A DNA stretch of 64,000 bases, from NCBI RefSeq assembly GCF_000208745.1, contig NC_030853.1:15230196-15294195 (forward strand). Reading direction: 5' to 3'. Within the stretch, counting starts at the first letter, position 1; each line of letters begins with the position of its first letter. The position numbers were made by a program, and so were the translations under genes. A model generated the notes under the pieces. The model searched no databases. It saw only the letters and a program-made list of their open reading frames with translations, and was not told the origin of the DNA. Origin of the DNA: Theobroma cacao. Lineage: Eukaryota; Streptophyta; Magnoliopsida; Malvales; Malvaceae. Shown here one piece after another: positions 45,790 through 57,315 of the stretch.

Positions 45790-47165
45790 CCTTAGAAAAG
45801 ACCTCTTTAATAACTCAAGTATGGTCTCGTAGAACATTGCCAATTGTTGCTACAATCGGTTTTTTGATTGCAGACTCATCAATATTTAATTTAATAGAAC
45901 CCAACAGAAGACAAGACTAAGAAATCGGAGAGCGAGAATTCGATATAGAACTACTATGAGAGATTTTTGAGGAATCTAAAAGGAAATCATTAACTAAAGT
46001 TGACAAAGAAGGCCACTAGCCTTTGCACCAAAAAGCTAAGGGAAGTTTGATAATTTCAATGAGTTGAAAATGATTAAATTGTTTATCATTAAAAATCATT
46101 TCATTTCTAAAAAAACCATAAATACCAAAGGATGGCATTGAAAAGCATTTTCCTAATAACCATCCTTTTGAGAGTAGGAAGAAGAAGACAACCAAGATAA
46201 AAAAGAAAGAAGAACATCCCCAAAGTTGACACAATCAACCCTTCTTAACTAGTAGCACGTCATCCAAATAAGTCATGAAAAGAGACATTTGGAGAATAGA
46301 TTCCTCAAGGACTGCAAATCATTATTTCAAAAAGCACACTTAGTAAAAGTTTCATCCAACATACCTCTTTTCATTAACTCAACTTTAACTGCTACCTTCT
46401 CAATAATAACCTGCCAATAGAACCACATAGCTTTCCAAGTTCTTTGAGGGGTCATCCCCAAGGGTGACCCATTGAACCCCCCATAACTTGAAGCACGTAA
46501 TCCAAATGCACAATGAAAAGAGATAGTTGAAGAATAAATGCCATAAGGATTCCATATTGTTATTATAAAAAGCATACTTAATAAAAGTTTCATCCAGCAT
46601 GCCCGTTTTTCATTAACTCAACTTTAACTACTATCTTCCTAATAATAACCTATCAAGAGAAAACTTCAACCTTTGGGGAGAAAGATTAGACCACATTATT
46701 TTCCTAAAATTTTGAGATTGCAAAAAAAAGACATAAAAAGGTTTACACAAGAAATTCGCTGTGTAAGAATAGTTAAAGTAACTTTCTATCTGATTTTGTC
46801 CAAATCAGTAGCATAGGGGCAAAATTTATTAATCAAAACAACAAATTCCTTCCACTAATTCAATTCCTAATCAAACAACCTTCTACGAAGATTAATAGTC
46901 CATGACCAAATATTGTTAGTCTAAACACCATGTTCTAGGATACAACTTGATTTGTTAGATACGAGAGCAAAAATAAAATGAAAGCACAAAGAAAGAACAC
47001 AATTATTAATCCATTTATCCAACCAAAAATTAATAATAGAACCACAACAAGTGAGAAGCCCAAACTTGATAAAACCAACTCATGGGACTAATTTTAAAGA
47101 GCCAGTGTTTGGAAATGTGCTTCCATATCAATAAGAATTTATGAAATAATAAGGTGGTAGAAGTG
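45790..47165 (-). pseudogene. LINE ORF2 C-terminal region and RNase H start
   Basis: On the minus strand: 'NFWLDKWINNCVLSL' near 47020, 'NIWSWTINLRRRLFD' near 46890, a zf-RVT-like stretch 'WHLFFNYLFSLCIWITCFKL' near 46500, 'GFFRNEMIFNDKQFNHFQLI' near 46100, and 'GSIKLNIDESAIKKPIVATI' near 45880. Stops and frameshifts are frequent. Confidence 0.7.
46241..46716. repeat. About 238-bp tandem duplication within the LINE
   Basis: Two adjacent diverged copies are offset by about 238 bp: 'aagtttcatcca' ends near 46359 and again near 46597, with matching 'atgaaaagaga' and 'ttcattaactcaactttaact' stretches (the latter near 46370 and 46609). Confidence 0.7.
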
Positions 47166-47224
47166 AAGAAAGGTTGAAATTATTTTTTTAAGGATGACCT
47201 TACACTATAAACTACAAGGTTTGT

Positions 47225-47640
47225 TAGGTTAAATTATGCAATTAGTCCTTATACTCTATAAAAAAAATGTGGATTTAGTCTCTATAAAATAAGTTGAGTA
47301 AATTGAATCCTTGTACTTTTCTAATTTTTTTTAATTTTAATCTAAATTCTAACACCGTTAAATTTTCACTATTAAGTACACTGACGTAACATTTCGATCA
47401 AGCCAACATGACATTGATTGAGATTACGTGGCATTGAAGTGATGTGCTAACAAACATTTATCATGCTAACCTGACATTGAATTGACAATTTTTTCTGACA
47501 TAACACTTGCTAACGTGGCAAGAAAATACTGATATGGTATTTGCTGACATGGCTACCAATGAACAAAACACCCTAAATTTTAACCCAAAACACCTTAACC
47601 CTAAATTAACCCAAATTAACAAAAAAAAATTAAGAGAGTA
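47225..47640 (+). repeat. Dispersed repeat M, copy 1
   Basis: Begins 'ggttaaattatgcaattagtc' and ends in 'ccaaattaacaaaaaaaaatt'. It matches, in inverse orientation, 56450-57315. The interior holds several 'acgtggca' and 'tgacatggc' motifs. The class is uncertain. Confidence 0.55.
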
Positions 47641-48654
47641 AGAACAAAAAGAAAAGAACTATGAAAAAAAATCTACCAAACCTTTCATCTCCTACTATAT
47701 ACTTGAAATGAACCCATCTTTGACAACTTGGAATAAACCCCATGTCTCTGAGGCACATTTGACTTTGTCAATGATCTCCTTATGCTGCATTGGTGTCATG
47801 ACTTGTTTATGGGAGTCCATGACTAACGCAAGGACCTAGAAGAGTATAGCCCACTAGACCCAAGCAAGCTTCTTACATTAATACATAAAGTATACAACCG
47901 TGCAAAGCATTAAACTTTCATTTCATAAACCATATAAACTATATGTTACACCATCACATCGTCATGGAATGTTGCCTTATAATGTGTGGAAACGCTCACA
48001 TGCACAAATCACAGCATTTAGCAAAAACAAAGTTTAAAAATCATTTCTTTAACCATGAACTTGCACCTCGGTGCTCAATTGGGCGTTTGGCCATAAAAAC
48101 ATAAATCAGTAAAAGATATATATTGCCATGAAAGGCTACAAATCCATAACATGTTTGACAACCATAGCATAACATAAATAAAAAACCTACTTGTCAATGA
48201 AACTTGGCATGACCTCTAAGCTGCAAGCAGCTGCTAGATCACTTGCCAAAAAAGGAACGAATCATGTTTCCATGACATTGGCTGCTAGAAAGCTAATCAT
48301 TGAGCTACAAAAAATATAGGAAAATAACGTGTAAGTCATAAAAACTCCATGAGTGAACACGATAAGGGGACAACTCAAGTAGTTAGAGCTTTTGCATAAT
48401 ATAATCTTTAAAAAACATGCATGTATGAACTTTAAATACTTATTCATTAACTCTTTAAAAGTGAATATGAACCAGGTCTTTGAGTATGCTTTAAAACCAC
48501 TTAAATTGAACACTTGTTCTTCAAATCATTGAATATAGATTCAAACCAAACTTTTGAATACTCAAAAGTCACATAAACCTTTGGAATAAAGCCTGACTAT
48601 AAAACCATTGAGAACACATTAAAAAGGGCTAAGATTTTCATTCTACGTTTAAGG

Positions 48655-48815
48655 TTTTGATACCTACAGAGGAGGTATCAAGACTTTTGGGTGAGGTCTT
48701 GATACCTTTTCCAAAGGTGTCGAGACTTCCTATACAAAATGTTCTTCAAGCATTATGTTTCATAGGTATCAAGACTTCCTTTTAAAGTCTCAATACTTCA
48801 TTCATATAAACCTAG
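48655..48815. repeat. Array of GGTATCAAGACTT-type dyads, left arm of LTR B copy 2
   Basis: At least six half or full dyads: 'ggtatcaagactt' (twice), 'aggtcttgatacc', 'gtgtcgagactt', 'aagtctcaatactt'. They look like decayed versions of AGTCTCGAGACT or GGTATCGATACC palindromes with a TCGA centre. Confidence 0.55.
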
Positions 48816-49508
48816 AAATTAGGCTTTTTTTAGCTTATTTCATCCTCATTTCATCTCTTAAGCTCAAGATTTATCTTAAGACTTACCTTACCTTTATGTA
48901 TGGCTAAGAAACCTCATTTTTAAGTTACTCTAACATAATAAGGAATGTTCAATCTTAACAACTCATTCATCAATCAATTCAACAATAAGCTAAAGCATAG
49001 CTAGTGACAATGGTATAGTCTTTTCCTACTTGGACATACTATTGGTAACAATATAATCCCTATTGCCTTGGACAAACGTTCCATGACCCAATTTTTCGGG
49101 CCATGACCGACGCATGAGCTCAATGAGCATAGCTCACGAAACCCAAGCAAGCCTATCCATTTACCTTTGCTTAACAAATTTATCATATCATGCATACACA
49201 CACACCTATTTTTATAAAACGTGAGTACAATACTTAGTGAGTGAATATTATAAGGGAACAAGCAATCTCAACTAGGAAATTTGACAATCATGATGCACCA
49301 GTTGAAAATAAGGCCATTTTCATCTAACTATTATTCCAAACCCTTTTTTTTCCTTAAAACAAGCCATCCTGCTAAAATAACAATAGCAACATGTAACACA
49401 TGTAAACTTTCAAATTTCAACAAAACAAACACTTACATATTTGCATTTACAACCATATACCCATCATCAACATGCACACCATCCCATCATCATCATCTCA
49501 TATGCAAC

Positions 49509-49569
49509 GGCTTATGCGCATATAGTCGGGTCAGCAACGGCTTATGTGCACTCCCACTCACACATAGCC
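49509..49569. repeat. Two tandem hairpins in LTR A copy 3
   Basis: GGCTTATGTG (49539-49548) pairs with CACATAGCC (49561-49569), nine base pairs with one bulge. The neighbouring unit, GGCTTATGCGCATATAGTC (49509-49527), contains the perfect palindrome TATGCGCATA. Confidence 0.55.
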
Positions 49570-50345
49570 GGGTCCAAATCAACATGCAAAGAAGCATCCA
49601 ATGCATATCATGCATTTTATCATATTGTGATAACACATAAACCATTGTATATCACATTTTCACAATATAAAATCATTGTACTAAAAGCTTGTTCCCAAGG
49701 TACATTTTCTAAGACAAGTTCGATAGAATCTTTCATATTCCCCAAAACAAGTTTGAAATGCAAGTCCACTCACCGATATCAAAAATCTGGATTCCGGGTG
49801 CACTCGGACTAATAGCCCTCAAGCGCATTTTCTTTGTCTTTTCCGGACGTCTCACTACCTTGACAAATAACAAAGTCGAGAAATTTACTATGTTGTCCCT
49901 AAATTGATATAAACTAATTTAAATTACTAATGCTTGATACATAAATGCAAAAATACGTCCGATTACCGCTTAATCGCAGTATCGATAAAATTGGACCGAT
50001 CACCCGATTAATTAGCGATTATATCCAAATCACCTCCAAATTAATCCATTTCTCCTCTAATACCTTAGTTTACCACATACCATTTAAATAAAGCCAAATT
50101 CAGCATTAGAACCCTCACAGTTCCTTATAAAAAAATTCGGTCATTTGGTGCACTAGCACTGAAATTTTTCTACATAACCGTTTCACCTTAATTCATCATA
50201 TTTCCAAGCCATTTTCCTTGAAATAAAAACAATCCCGCATTGATATTCAGCCCTCATCGTTCGACCAACAAGGAACCCTAGAGAAATTGAATATTTCTTT
50301 TGTGTTTTTGTTCATAACCATGCTTAACTATCCCTAAACACTAAC

Positions 50346-51183
50346 NNNNNNNNNNNNNNNNNNNNNNNNNNNNNNNNNNNNNNNNNNNNNNNNNNNNNNN
50401 NNNNNNNNNNNNNNNNNNNNNNNNNNNNNNNNNNNNNNNNNNNNNNNNNNNNNNNNNNNNNNNNNNNNNNNNNNNNNNNNNNNNNNNNNNNNNNNNNNNN
50501 NNNNNNNNNNNNNNNNNNNNNNNNNNNNNNNNNNNNNNNNNNNNNNNNNNNNNNNNNNNNNNNNNNNNNNNNNNNNNNNNNNNNNNNNNNNNNNNNNNNN
50601 NNNNNNNNNNNNNNNNNNNNNNNNNNNNNNNNNNNNNNNNNNNNNNNNNNNNNNNNNNNNNNNNNNNNNNNNNNNNNNNNNNNNNNNNNNNNNNNNNNNN
50701 NNNNNNNNNNNNNNNNNNNNNNNNNNNNNNNNNNNNNNNNNNNNNNNNNNNNNNNNNNNNNNNNNNNNNNNNNNNNNNNNNNNNNNNNNNNNNNNNNNNN
50801 NNNNNNNNNNNNNNNNNNNNNNNNNNNNNNNNNNNNNNNNNNNNNNNNNNNNNNNNNNNNNNNNNNNNNNNNNNNNNNNNNNNNNNNNNNNNNNNNNNNN
50901 NNNNNNNNNNNNNNNNNNNNNNNNNNNNNNNNNNNNNNNNNNNNNNNNNNNNNNNNNNNNNNNNNNNNNNNNNNNNNNNNNNNNNNNNNNNNNNNNNNNN
51001 NNNNNNNNNNNNNNNNNNNNNNNNNNNNNNNNNNNNNNNNNNNNNNNNNNNNNNNNNNNNNNNNNNNNNNNNNNNNNNNNNNNNNNNNNNNNNNNNNNNN
51101 NNNNNNNNNNNNNNNNNNNNNNNNNNNNNNNNNNNNNNNNNNNNNNNNNNNNNNNNNNNNNNNNNNNNNNNNNNNNNNNNNNN
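50346..51183. other. Assembly gap (838 N)
   Basis: Unknown bases inside LTR family A copy 3. Confidence 1.
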
Positions 51184-52359
51184 AATTATATTTCATATAA
51201 TTATTCTTGGTCAAATGTGATCAAATCTTGGCTAGAAATCTTCTTTTAATCATCAAATGGTAAAATGATCGTTTTGTCCATAATCGGTCAATTTTCCTGA
51301 TGGACTCCAAACGGGACCTTGAACTCCGAATCACTTTTCTAAGCCATTCTGTGGGTTTCAAAATTTTCAATTTCCTCTTAGAATTTTTATTTGAACTAGT
51401 TCAAGACTCGATTTATCTTAGTTGTACCACTCGGTACAATATCTTCTTATAATCAAGCTTGACAGGGTCTCACAATACGATTGGTAAAGGTATGGCCCCC
51501 CATTACCTTAGATCAACTTTGGTGTACCTTGGAGTGGAATCCTCGCCTCATTCCTATTTACATAAATTGTTGGTAATGGTATAACCCCCATTACCTTAAG
51601 TCACACGTTAGTAAAGGTATAACCCCCATCACCTAGGGACATCCAAGTGACATTTCTCTAAGCCACGTAATCATAGTCATACTTATCTTTTAGTTCATCA
51701 TCGCCATTCAACATTATCAAATATATAGCATCTTAAACATGTACCCATACTTAGCTCTATGATATGTGGAAATGTCATCACATACAACTTATAAATTAGT
51801 ATACATCATGTGCCCATACTCATATTGTGCATGTCACTATCATCTCATAAGCTCATGGGTGGGAATATCATCCTCCACCTTAACATCATATAGCATACAT
51901 GCATTCCATACATATCTCATGGAAGTGGTGGTTGGGTTTAAATTAATTAAAAAAACTTATCCCCCTTGTTGAAAACTAGTTTGAGTTAATGGTAACATTA
52001 CCTTGGTGAGTTATCAAGTTGGAACCTTTTGAAACCTAACATTATTAGAGATTAAAAATCATATATTTAGAAATGGATAGAAATTAGGAAGAAAATCCAT
52101 AAACTTTAATGTTGAAAAATCATTTCTTTACCTCAAAGAATGTTGAAAATCAAGTCTATTGGTTGAAAATCACATTGTTCTTAAAGAATAATGGTTTTGA
52201 AGCTTGGAAAAAAGTTAAGAAAGTTGATAGAGTGAAAAAGAGGTGTTTGGTGGTTGGAAAAAAGAAAAAAGTGCTAAGTCTAAAACTTTGAGCCCTATTT
52301 ATAGTTTGAAGGGTGAAAAGGTAAGTTTACTTTTTATTTTTTGAAGTTTGACACTTAGG

Positions 52360-52565
52360 TATCGAGACCTTAGGTCTAGGTCTTGATACGTTTAAGACAA
52401 AAAGCTTTTATTTTTGAATTTTAACCTTGAAAGTCTTGAGACTTCTTGTGGAAGTCTTGATACCTATGTTCTAGGTAGCAAGTCTCAATACCTATGAATG
52501 AAGTCTTGAGACTTTATTTTTCCTAATCATAAGGTATCGTTGCCTTTTAGCAAAGTCTCAATACC
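52360..52565. repeat. Array of GGTATCGAGACC/AGTCTTGAGACTT dyads, right arm of LTR B copy 2
   Basis: Eight or so related dyads in about 200 bp, including 'ggtatcgagacct', 'ggtcttgatacg', 'agtcttgagactt' (twice), 'agtcttgatacct' and 'aagtctcaatacct' (twice). Confidence 0.6.
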
Positions 52566-53348
52566 TTGGCTCTAAAATGTTATTTTAGAGTGAAAAATCA
52601 AGTCTTTTGGTTGCATTTGAATCCCAACTTCCCTAAAACTCATCTGAAATCATTTGAAGGATATTCTTAAGCCAAAAGTGTTTAAAATCCTTCACAAAAA
52701 CTTTAATTCCTTAGCTCACCAAGTCAAGTTACACTCCTATCCTTTAGCAAAATGTGGGATTTCACACATGGGTTGTTGTCAATACATTTTAGAACAATAA
52801 GCTGACTACTAAATTAGGTTTTCTTGGTATTTGAAGCATATCTCAAGTTATCTGGTGGTCGGATGAACATTCGAGGAATCTTTTTTTTTCTTTTGAAAAT
52901 TAGAATTTCATTGATATCAAAAGTAACTCTTGTACATATAACATACTGAGGATTTGAAGCCTTTATACTCATACATATAAGGCATATATACTTAAAAACC
53001 TCAATGTTGCATATACAAAAACCTAACATAACACTGCCACCAAACACAATCAATAAAACCCCAAGCCCATAGATGTTTACAATTTAGTCAAACAACACAC
53101 AGGGGCACACAATACAATCTAAACACAACCTCAAAAATTGGAAAGTACACATACAACTCAAACTTTACACATTGGCAAGTAATGAAACAGCTTTGCATCA
53201 CCCGACAGATGTAATTATCACAAAAAAAAAAAAGCCATATCCTTGATTCAAAGCACAGAAATAAGTAACCTAGCATTTGTCAATAGACATCGCTCCAAAT
53301 AGTTATTAGAACTCTGGAAAAGGGCGTCTAATACCAAACAAACATTAA

Positions 53349-54224
53349 GGGTCTGTTTGGTAATCGAAAAATGACTTGCTAGAAGAAAATTTTTTCTACG
53401 TAAAATGTTTTACAAGAAAATTTAATGATTTCTATTGTTTGGATAAACTGTCAAAAACACTTTCAATTATTTGGATCATTTTATGAAAAATATTTTCCAT
53501 CATGGTGGAGTTATTTAGGTGTTAAAATAATAAATATGAGTTAATTACAAAATAATATTGATATTTGATTTTCACTAATTTGGGATCAAAATTAAGAATG
53601 GTATTTTCTAAAGCATTTAACCACATATATGTAATAAAAATAAACTCTATTTTTCAAAAAAATTTCTATTTCATCACTTTTTTACCGTAACATTTTAGAA
53701 ATATAAATATCATCAATTGTGTAAGAAATCCAAAACCTATACTTATAAATATGTATTCATTAAATGACGATCATTAAAATATTTTTTATTATAATTATTA
53801 GTAAGATTTAAACCTACTATAAATGTGTATTCATCAAATGATGATCATTGAAATATTTTTTATTATAATTATTAGTAAGATTTATTCATTTATAAATAAA
53901 AATTTAATTGTATTGAATGGTTTCATTAAAATAATATTCTCTTAGTTTTACTAATGTTGTATAATTTAAATATTAATATTTTTATTTTTAATATTTTAAG
54001 TTAAATATTAATATTCATCAAATACTCATAAACTTAGTATAAAAGTGTTTTTGTTATTCTCTGAAAAATGTCTTACACCCTTCAAGGGCATAAGACATTT
54101 TTTGTGGTTAACCCTATTAACTCGTAAAATGTTTTACATTTGTAATTAATTTTCAATCTGCTAAACACGTATAAATCCTGAAAATGTTTTCCAAAAAATA
54201 TTTTACTACAAAATAAGTGGACCC
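53349..54224. mobile_element. MITE, PIF/Harbinger-like
   Basis: Ends GGGTCTGTTTGG and (inverted) GGGTCCACTTATTT, with taa on both sides (53346-53348 and 54225-54227), the 3-bp target type of Tourist/PIF-Harbinger elements. 876 bp, AT-rich, with no transposase. Subterminal 'aaaatgttttacaag' and 'gaaaatgttttcc' repeats are typical of a widespread plant MITE. The terminal repeat is short, so the class is provisional. Confidence 0.6.
53742..53890. repeat. 73-bp tandem duplication inside the MITE
   Basis: 'tgtattcat.aaatga.gatc' starts at 53752 and again at 53825, followed by an almost identical 'attttttattataattatta'. Confidence 0.75.
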
Positions 54225-54227
54225 TAA

Positions 54228-55450
54228 GTTTCCTTTCTTTCCTTCTTCCCATCTTCTTAAATTTCTCCACCTTCAAACCCTTCCCTTGCCGCCACTTTTC
54301 TTTTATTTTTTCCTAGGTACACCATTTATGAAATCTTTCTCATCTTGTCGTTCCTAACTCCCTTCTAGCCTTCACTTTTTATTTCTCAATCCATTCCCTC
54401 TCTTCTTCCGAATCAAATTGTCCCTCCCACGTAAATTTTTTTTTTTGTTCCTAACTTTAATCCTCAATTGTCTATCGTTTCCCCCTTTCTTGTTTCTTTC
54501 TCTTCTTTTCTTACTAATGATTTCTAAGCTTGTGTAGTTTACAATCAAGACTTTCTCTTTAGTTAGCCCGCCTACTTCAAACTCCACTCCACTCCATCAT
54601 CTTCATTACTGGGCTTATTTAGTTCAGTTCTAGTGGGCATTATTCCATGTATATACCTTTCATTACCTTTTCCCTCTATTCTGCTTACCCATACTAACTC
54701 CACTATTGGCCTATTCTTTTCATTTTCTTTCACCTATGTTGGGCTTGCTAAAACTTTACTCACACCTAACCCATTTGCTTCGTAACTTATTTCTTCTAGG
54801 CTTCCTTTTTGTTCCCTTTCATCTTTGGATCCATTAGACTCTTTTATCTCTCTTCTTTAGATGTCCCAACAATTTCCCTTTCTTTTTCTTTTACCATTCT
54901 GTCACTATCTCCTCCATGCCACCTCTTATCCATCACATTTACATCTCTTGAGCCCTAGACCTTCCCAACATTCTCTATGTCTCTTCCTTCTATAGATAAT
55001 TTTTCTTTAATCCACCCTTCTATTCCATTCGTCTTTTGCATATTTCTTTGTTGACTTTCCTCCCTTATCCCTAAACTAACTTCACTTTTTTTCAAATTCA
55101 TCCCTTTTTTGTTCTTCTATTCATCTTTTTGTACACTACCATTACCCTTTTTTTTTCATTATCTGTGTAACCTGTCATGTCTTTTTCCTCTGCATTATCA
55201 CTTTTTTAATTTAGTGTAGCTAAAATTTCATTATTTTGTCCCCTTCCTTCATCCACGTGTGCATCCGCATGTCCTCTACTATTGGTTTCTCCCTTCTCAT
55301 TGAGCATCCACCACCTTTCAACACTGTTGTAACTGCTCAATGTTCTACCTAACATCTACTCATCACCATACTCCTCTGGTTTTTCATATTCAAATATGGT
55401 ATTTTATTACAGCATTGAAATAAATTGACCTTACAATCCTCTAACACTAA
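54228..55450 (-). other. Purine-rich (minus) decayed coding-like stretch, possibly LINE ORF1
   Basis: On the minus strand a hydrophilic, Lys/Glu/Gly-rich frame with few stops can be followed from about 55330 to 54800, and a 71-residue basic block lies at 54587-54372. Composition resembles the linker at the end of plant LINE ORF1, but there is no diagnostic motif. It could be simply pyrimidine-rich plus-strand DNA. Confidence 0.25.
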
Positions 55451-55590
55451 TAAGACCTTTAACGCCAGCTCTTGAGTCATCTAAAGCTTTCAGCCCTCTT
55501 TTTTCATCAAAATTAGAATCATCTAAACTTAACTGCCATCAATTACCACCATTTTCACTTTTTTCCCTCTAAGGTAACTAATGATAATAA

Positions 55591-56262
55591 CGAGGGTAAA
55601 ATACACTGGCCTCATCAACGTTTGGCCATAATTACACGTGGGTCCATTAGTTTTCAAAATGAACACTTCACCCAAAAGAATATTTTCGCTGAACACATAA
55701 GTCTTGTCGTTAGTCAACCGTCAATGTTTCTATTAGTTTGATGATGTGCTAATATTTTAAAGATAATTTTATCCTTCATAAATTTTAAAAATTACTACTA
55801 TATAAACTATATTTTTCTTTCTTAAATTTTTTCTCTCTTTTTTTTAAAAAAAAAAAGCACTCTACCGGCCACCCCGCAACTGACGACGTTCCCCTAGGGA
55901 GCACCAAATTTGGGGCTCCCTTAGGGAGCACATCAACGAAGCACCAGATCTAATGCTCCCTAGAAGAGCCCAAAAACTGGGGTATGCAGCTAGATCTCGT
56001 GCTCCCCTAAGGTGATCTAGTCGAATCTGACAATCCATGACCAAATTTAGCCACAGGGTGACCAATCGATGTAAAGGAGTGTTGCTTGCTGGTCTAAAAG
56101 AAAGGAAAAAAATGAAAAAAGAATAAGAGCATTTTAGACATTTCATATTTAGGCATTAATGCCATTTACACGTTTTGGGCAGAGTGTCCATTTTGAAAAC
56201 TAATGGACCTACGTGTAACGTATTTCCATGCTTCACTGACCACTAAAAACATGTATTTCCAA
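55591..56262. mobile_element. Long terminal-inverted-repeat element, MULE-like
   Basis: A strong inverted repeat: 55631-55673 matches the complement of 56177-56220 at all but a few bases ('tacacgt.ggtccattagtt' and the following 'ttcaaaatg'), with weaker extension outwards to about 55591 and 56262. The interior is GC-richer (55862-56070) and carries repeated 'CTCCCTAGGGAG' dyads. There is no transposase and no clear target duplication. The GC-rich interior could be captured host sequence (Pack-MULE-like) or part of the element. Confidence 0.5.
55885..56015. repeat. GCTCCCTAGGGAGC dyads in the long-TIR element
   Basis: Four related pieces: 'cccctagggagcacc', 'gctcccttagggagcac', 'tgctccctagaagagc' and 'tgctcccctaagg'. 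Confidence 0.5.
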
Positions 56263-56449
56263 CTTATCATTTGAGAGTAGTTTTTTGTTTTAACGAGTTC
56301 TATTTATGTCATAAAAGCAAGCCTAGTTGGTTAGAGATTGTTATGATCATAATGCTTTTGAACGAGTTCTTCTAAAATCATGGAGGTTAGTGAGAATCTT
56401 AGTTATGTGTCCAAATGTATGAAATTTATAATATGTTTTTTTTTTCTCT

Positions 56450-57315
56450 CTTTCTTAATTTTTTTTTTTTTGTAAATCTGGGTTAATTTAAGATTAAGGT
56501 GTTTTGGGTTATAATTTAGGGTGTTCTGTCCATCAGCATCCACGTCAGCAAATGCCATGTTAACAAGTGCCATGTCAACATAAATTGTTGTCAGTCCAAT
56601 TAATGTCACGTCAACATGATAAATACCACATAAGTACATAGTAAACACCACATTAGCAAAAAATACCACATCATCTCAAATAGTGCCATGTCAACTTAGT
56701 CAAAATGTCACATCAACATTTTTTTAAGAGAATATTGTTGTCAGCATTATCAAATTATCGTGTCAAGGAAATACAAAAAAGTTGTAGTCAGAAATTATGT
56801 TCAATTTGAACATACACAAAAATCAACCATGGTTGTAAAAAAGACATGTTTTTAACAACCCAGGCTTTGCAAGGCTTAAATATTTTAAAATTTCTAATTC
56901 CTAAGTGCAACCCAAAGTTGCTTCCTTATTGTTACTCCTGCTCTCTTCATCAAATCAAGTATAGTCAATAACTGCTAAACATTCCCCTCTTTCCTATGAT
57001 AGGCTCTCTACTAGAAATTTTACAGGTTCACATTTTGCTATATAGTCAAACTTTGATATACATTACTTTTTGTGTACCCCTCTTACTTTCATGTTGCTAC
57101 ATTCTAATGGAAACCAACCATCAACCTTGAACATTCTAACAGTTGATCTTTTGAATTGTGAAAATTTAATACTTAATAATAATAATTTAATAATGTTAGA
57201 ATTTGGATTTAAATTAACAAATTAAAAAAACATAGAGACTCAATTTACACAAATTATTGTACATGGACTAAATTCGTATTTTTATAGAGTAAAGGAACTA
57301 ATTGTATAATTTAAC
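56450..57315 (-). repeat. Dispersed repeat M, copy 2 (inverted relative to copy 1)
   Basis: Right end 'ggaactaattgtataatttaacc', left end 'aatctgggttaatttaag', matching copy 1 in inverse. It is about 450 bp longer in the middle. 'ccacgtcagcaaatgcca', 'gtgccatgtcaaca' and similar phrases recur between 56530 and 56720. Confidence 0.55.

Larger units (their letters stand above)
44333..47165 (-). mobile_element. 5'-truncated plant LINE with poly(A) tail
   Basis: The minus strand ends in an 18-nt poly(A) (poly(T) at 44333-44350) about 320 bp after the stop of an RNase H-like domain. Upstream are the LINE C-terminal region ('NFWLDKWINNCVLSLCF', 'NIWSWTINLRRRLFD', 'SLCIWITCFKLWGV', 'GFFRNEMIFNDK') and RNase H start ('GSIKLNIDESA', 'IGNVLRDHT'). 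Endonuclease and RT are absent, as expected of 5' truncation during target-primed reverse transcription. A tandem duplication (about 46241-46716) and an insertion (about 44925-45720) disrupt it. Confidence 0.75.
49079..51474 (-). mobile_element. Solo LTR, gypsy family A copy 3, nested in LTR B
   Basis: Inverse orientation. It starts TGTGAGACCC on the minus strand at 51474 and ends near 49079 ('...GGGTCATGGAA'). The 5-bp flanks aaacg (49074-49078) and atacg (51475-51479) match at 4 of 5. It shares 'cccaagcaagcc' and 'aaagcttgttcccaaggtac' with the other copies. 838 bases in the middle are N. It lacks the palindrome array seen in copies 1 and 2. Confidence 0.7.
47794..52766 (-). mobile_element. 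LTR family B copy 2, split by family A copy 3
   Basis: The minus-strand start TGTGAAATCCCACATT at 52766 resembles the TGTGAAACTCC start of copy 1 (3523). The end '...AAGTCATGACA' is at 47794. The left arm (47794-49078) and right arm (51480-52766) together are about 2.57 kb and are colinear with 1332-3523. A target duplication is not clear (attgg against catgg). No internal domain is seen: likely a solo LTR. Confidence 0.6.

Noticed and set aside
49281..49812. Two overlapping His/Ser-rich reading frames
   Set aside because: They cover the hairpin region of LTR A copy 3 and contain no conserved motif.
50324..51214. 296-codon reading frame
   Set aside because: It consists almost wholly of N.
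56315..56400. tRNA gene or SINE head ('agcctagttggttagag')
   Set aside because: It has an A-box-like phrase, but no credible B box or cloverleaf follows.
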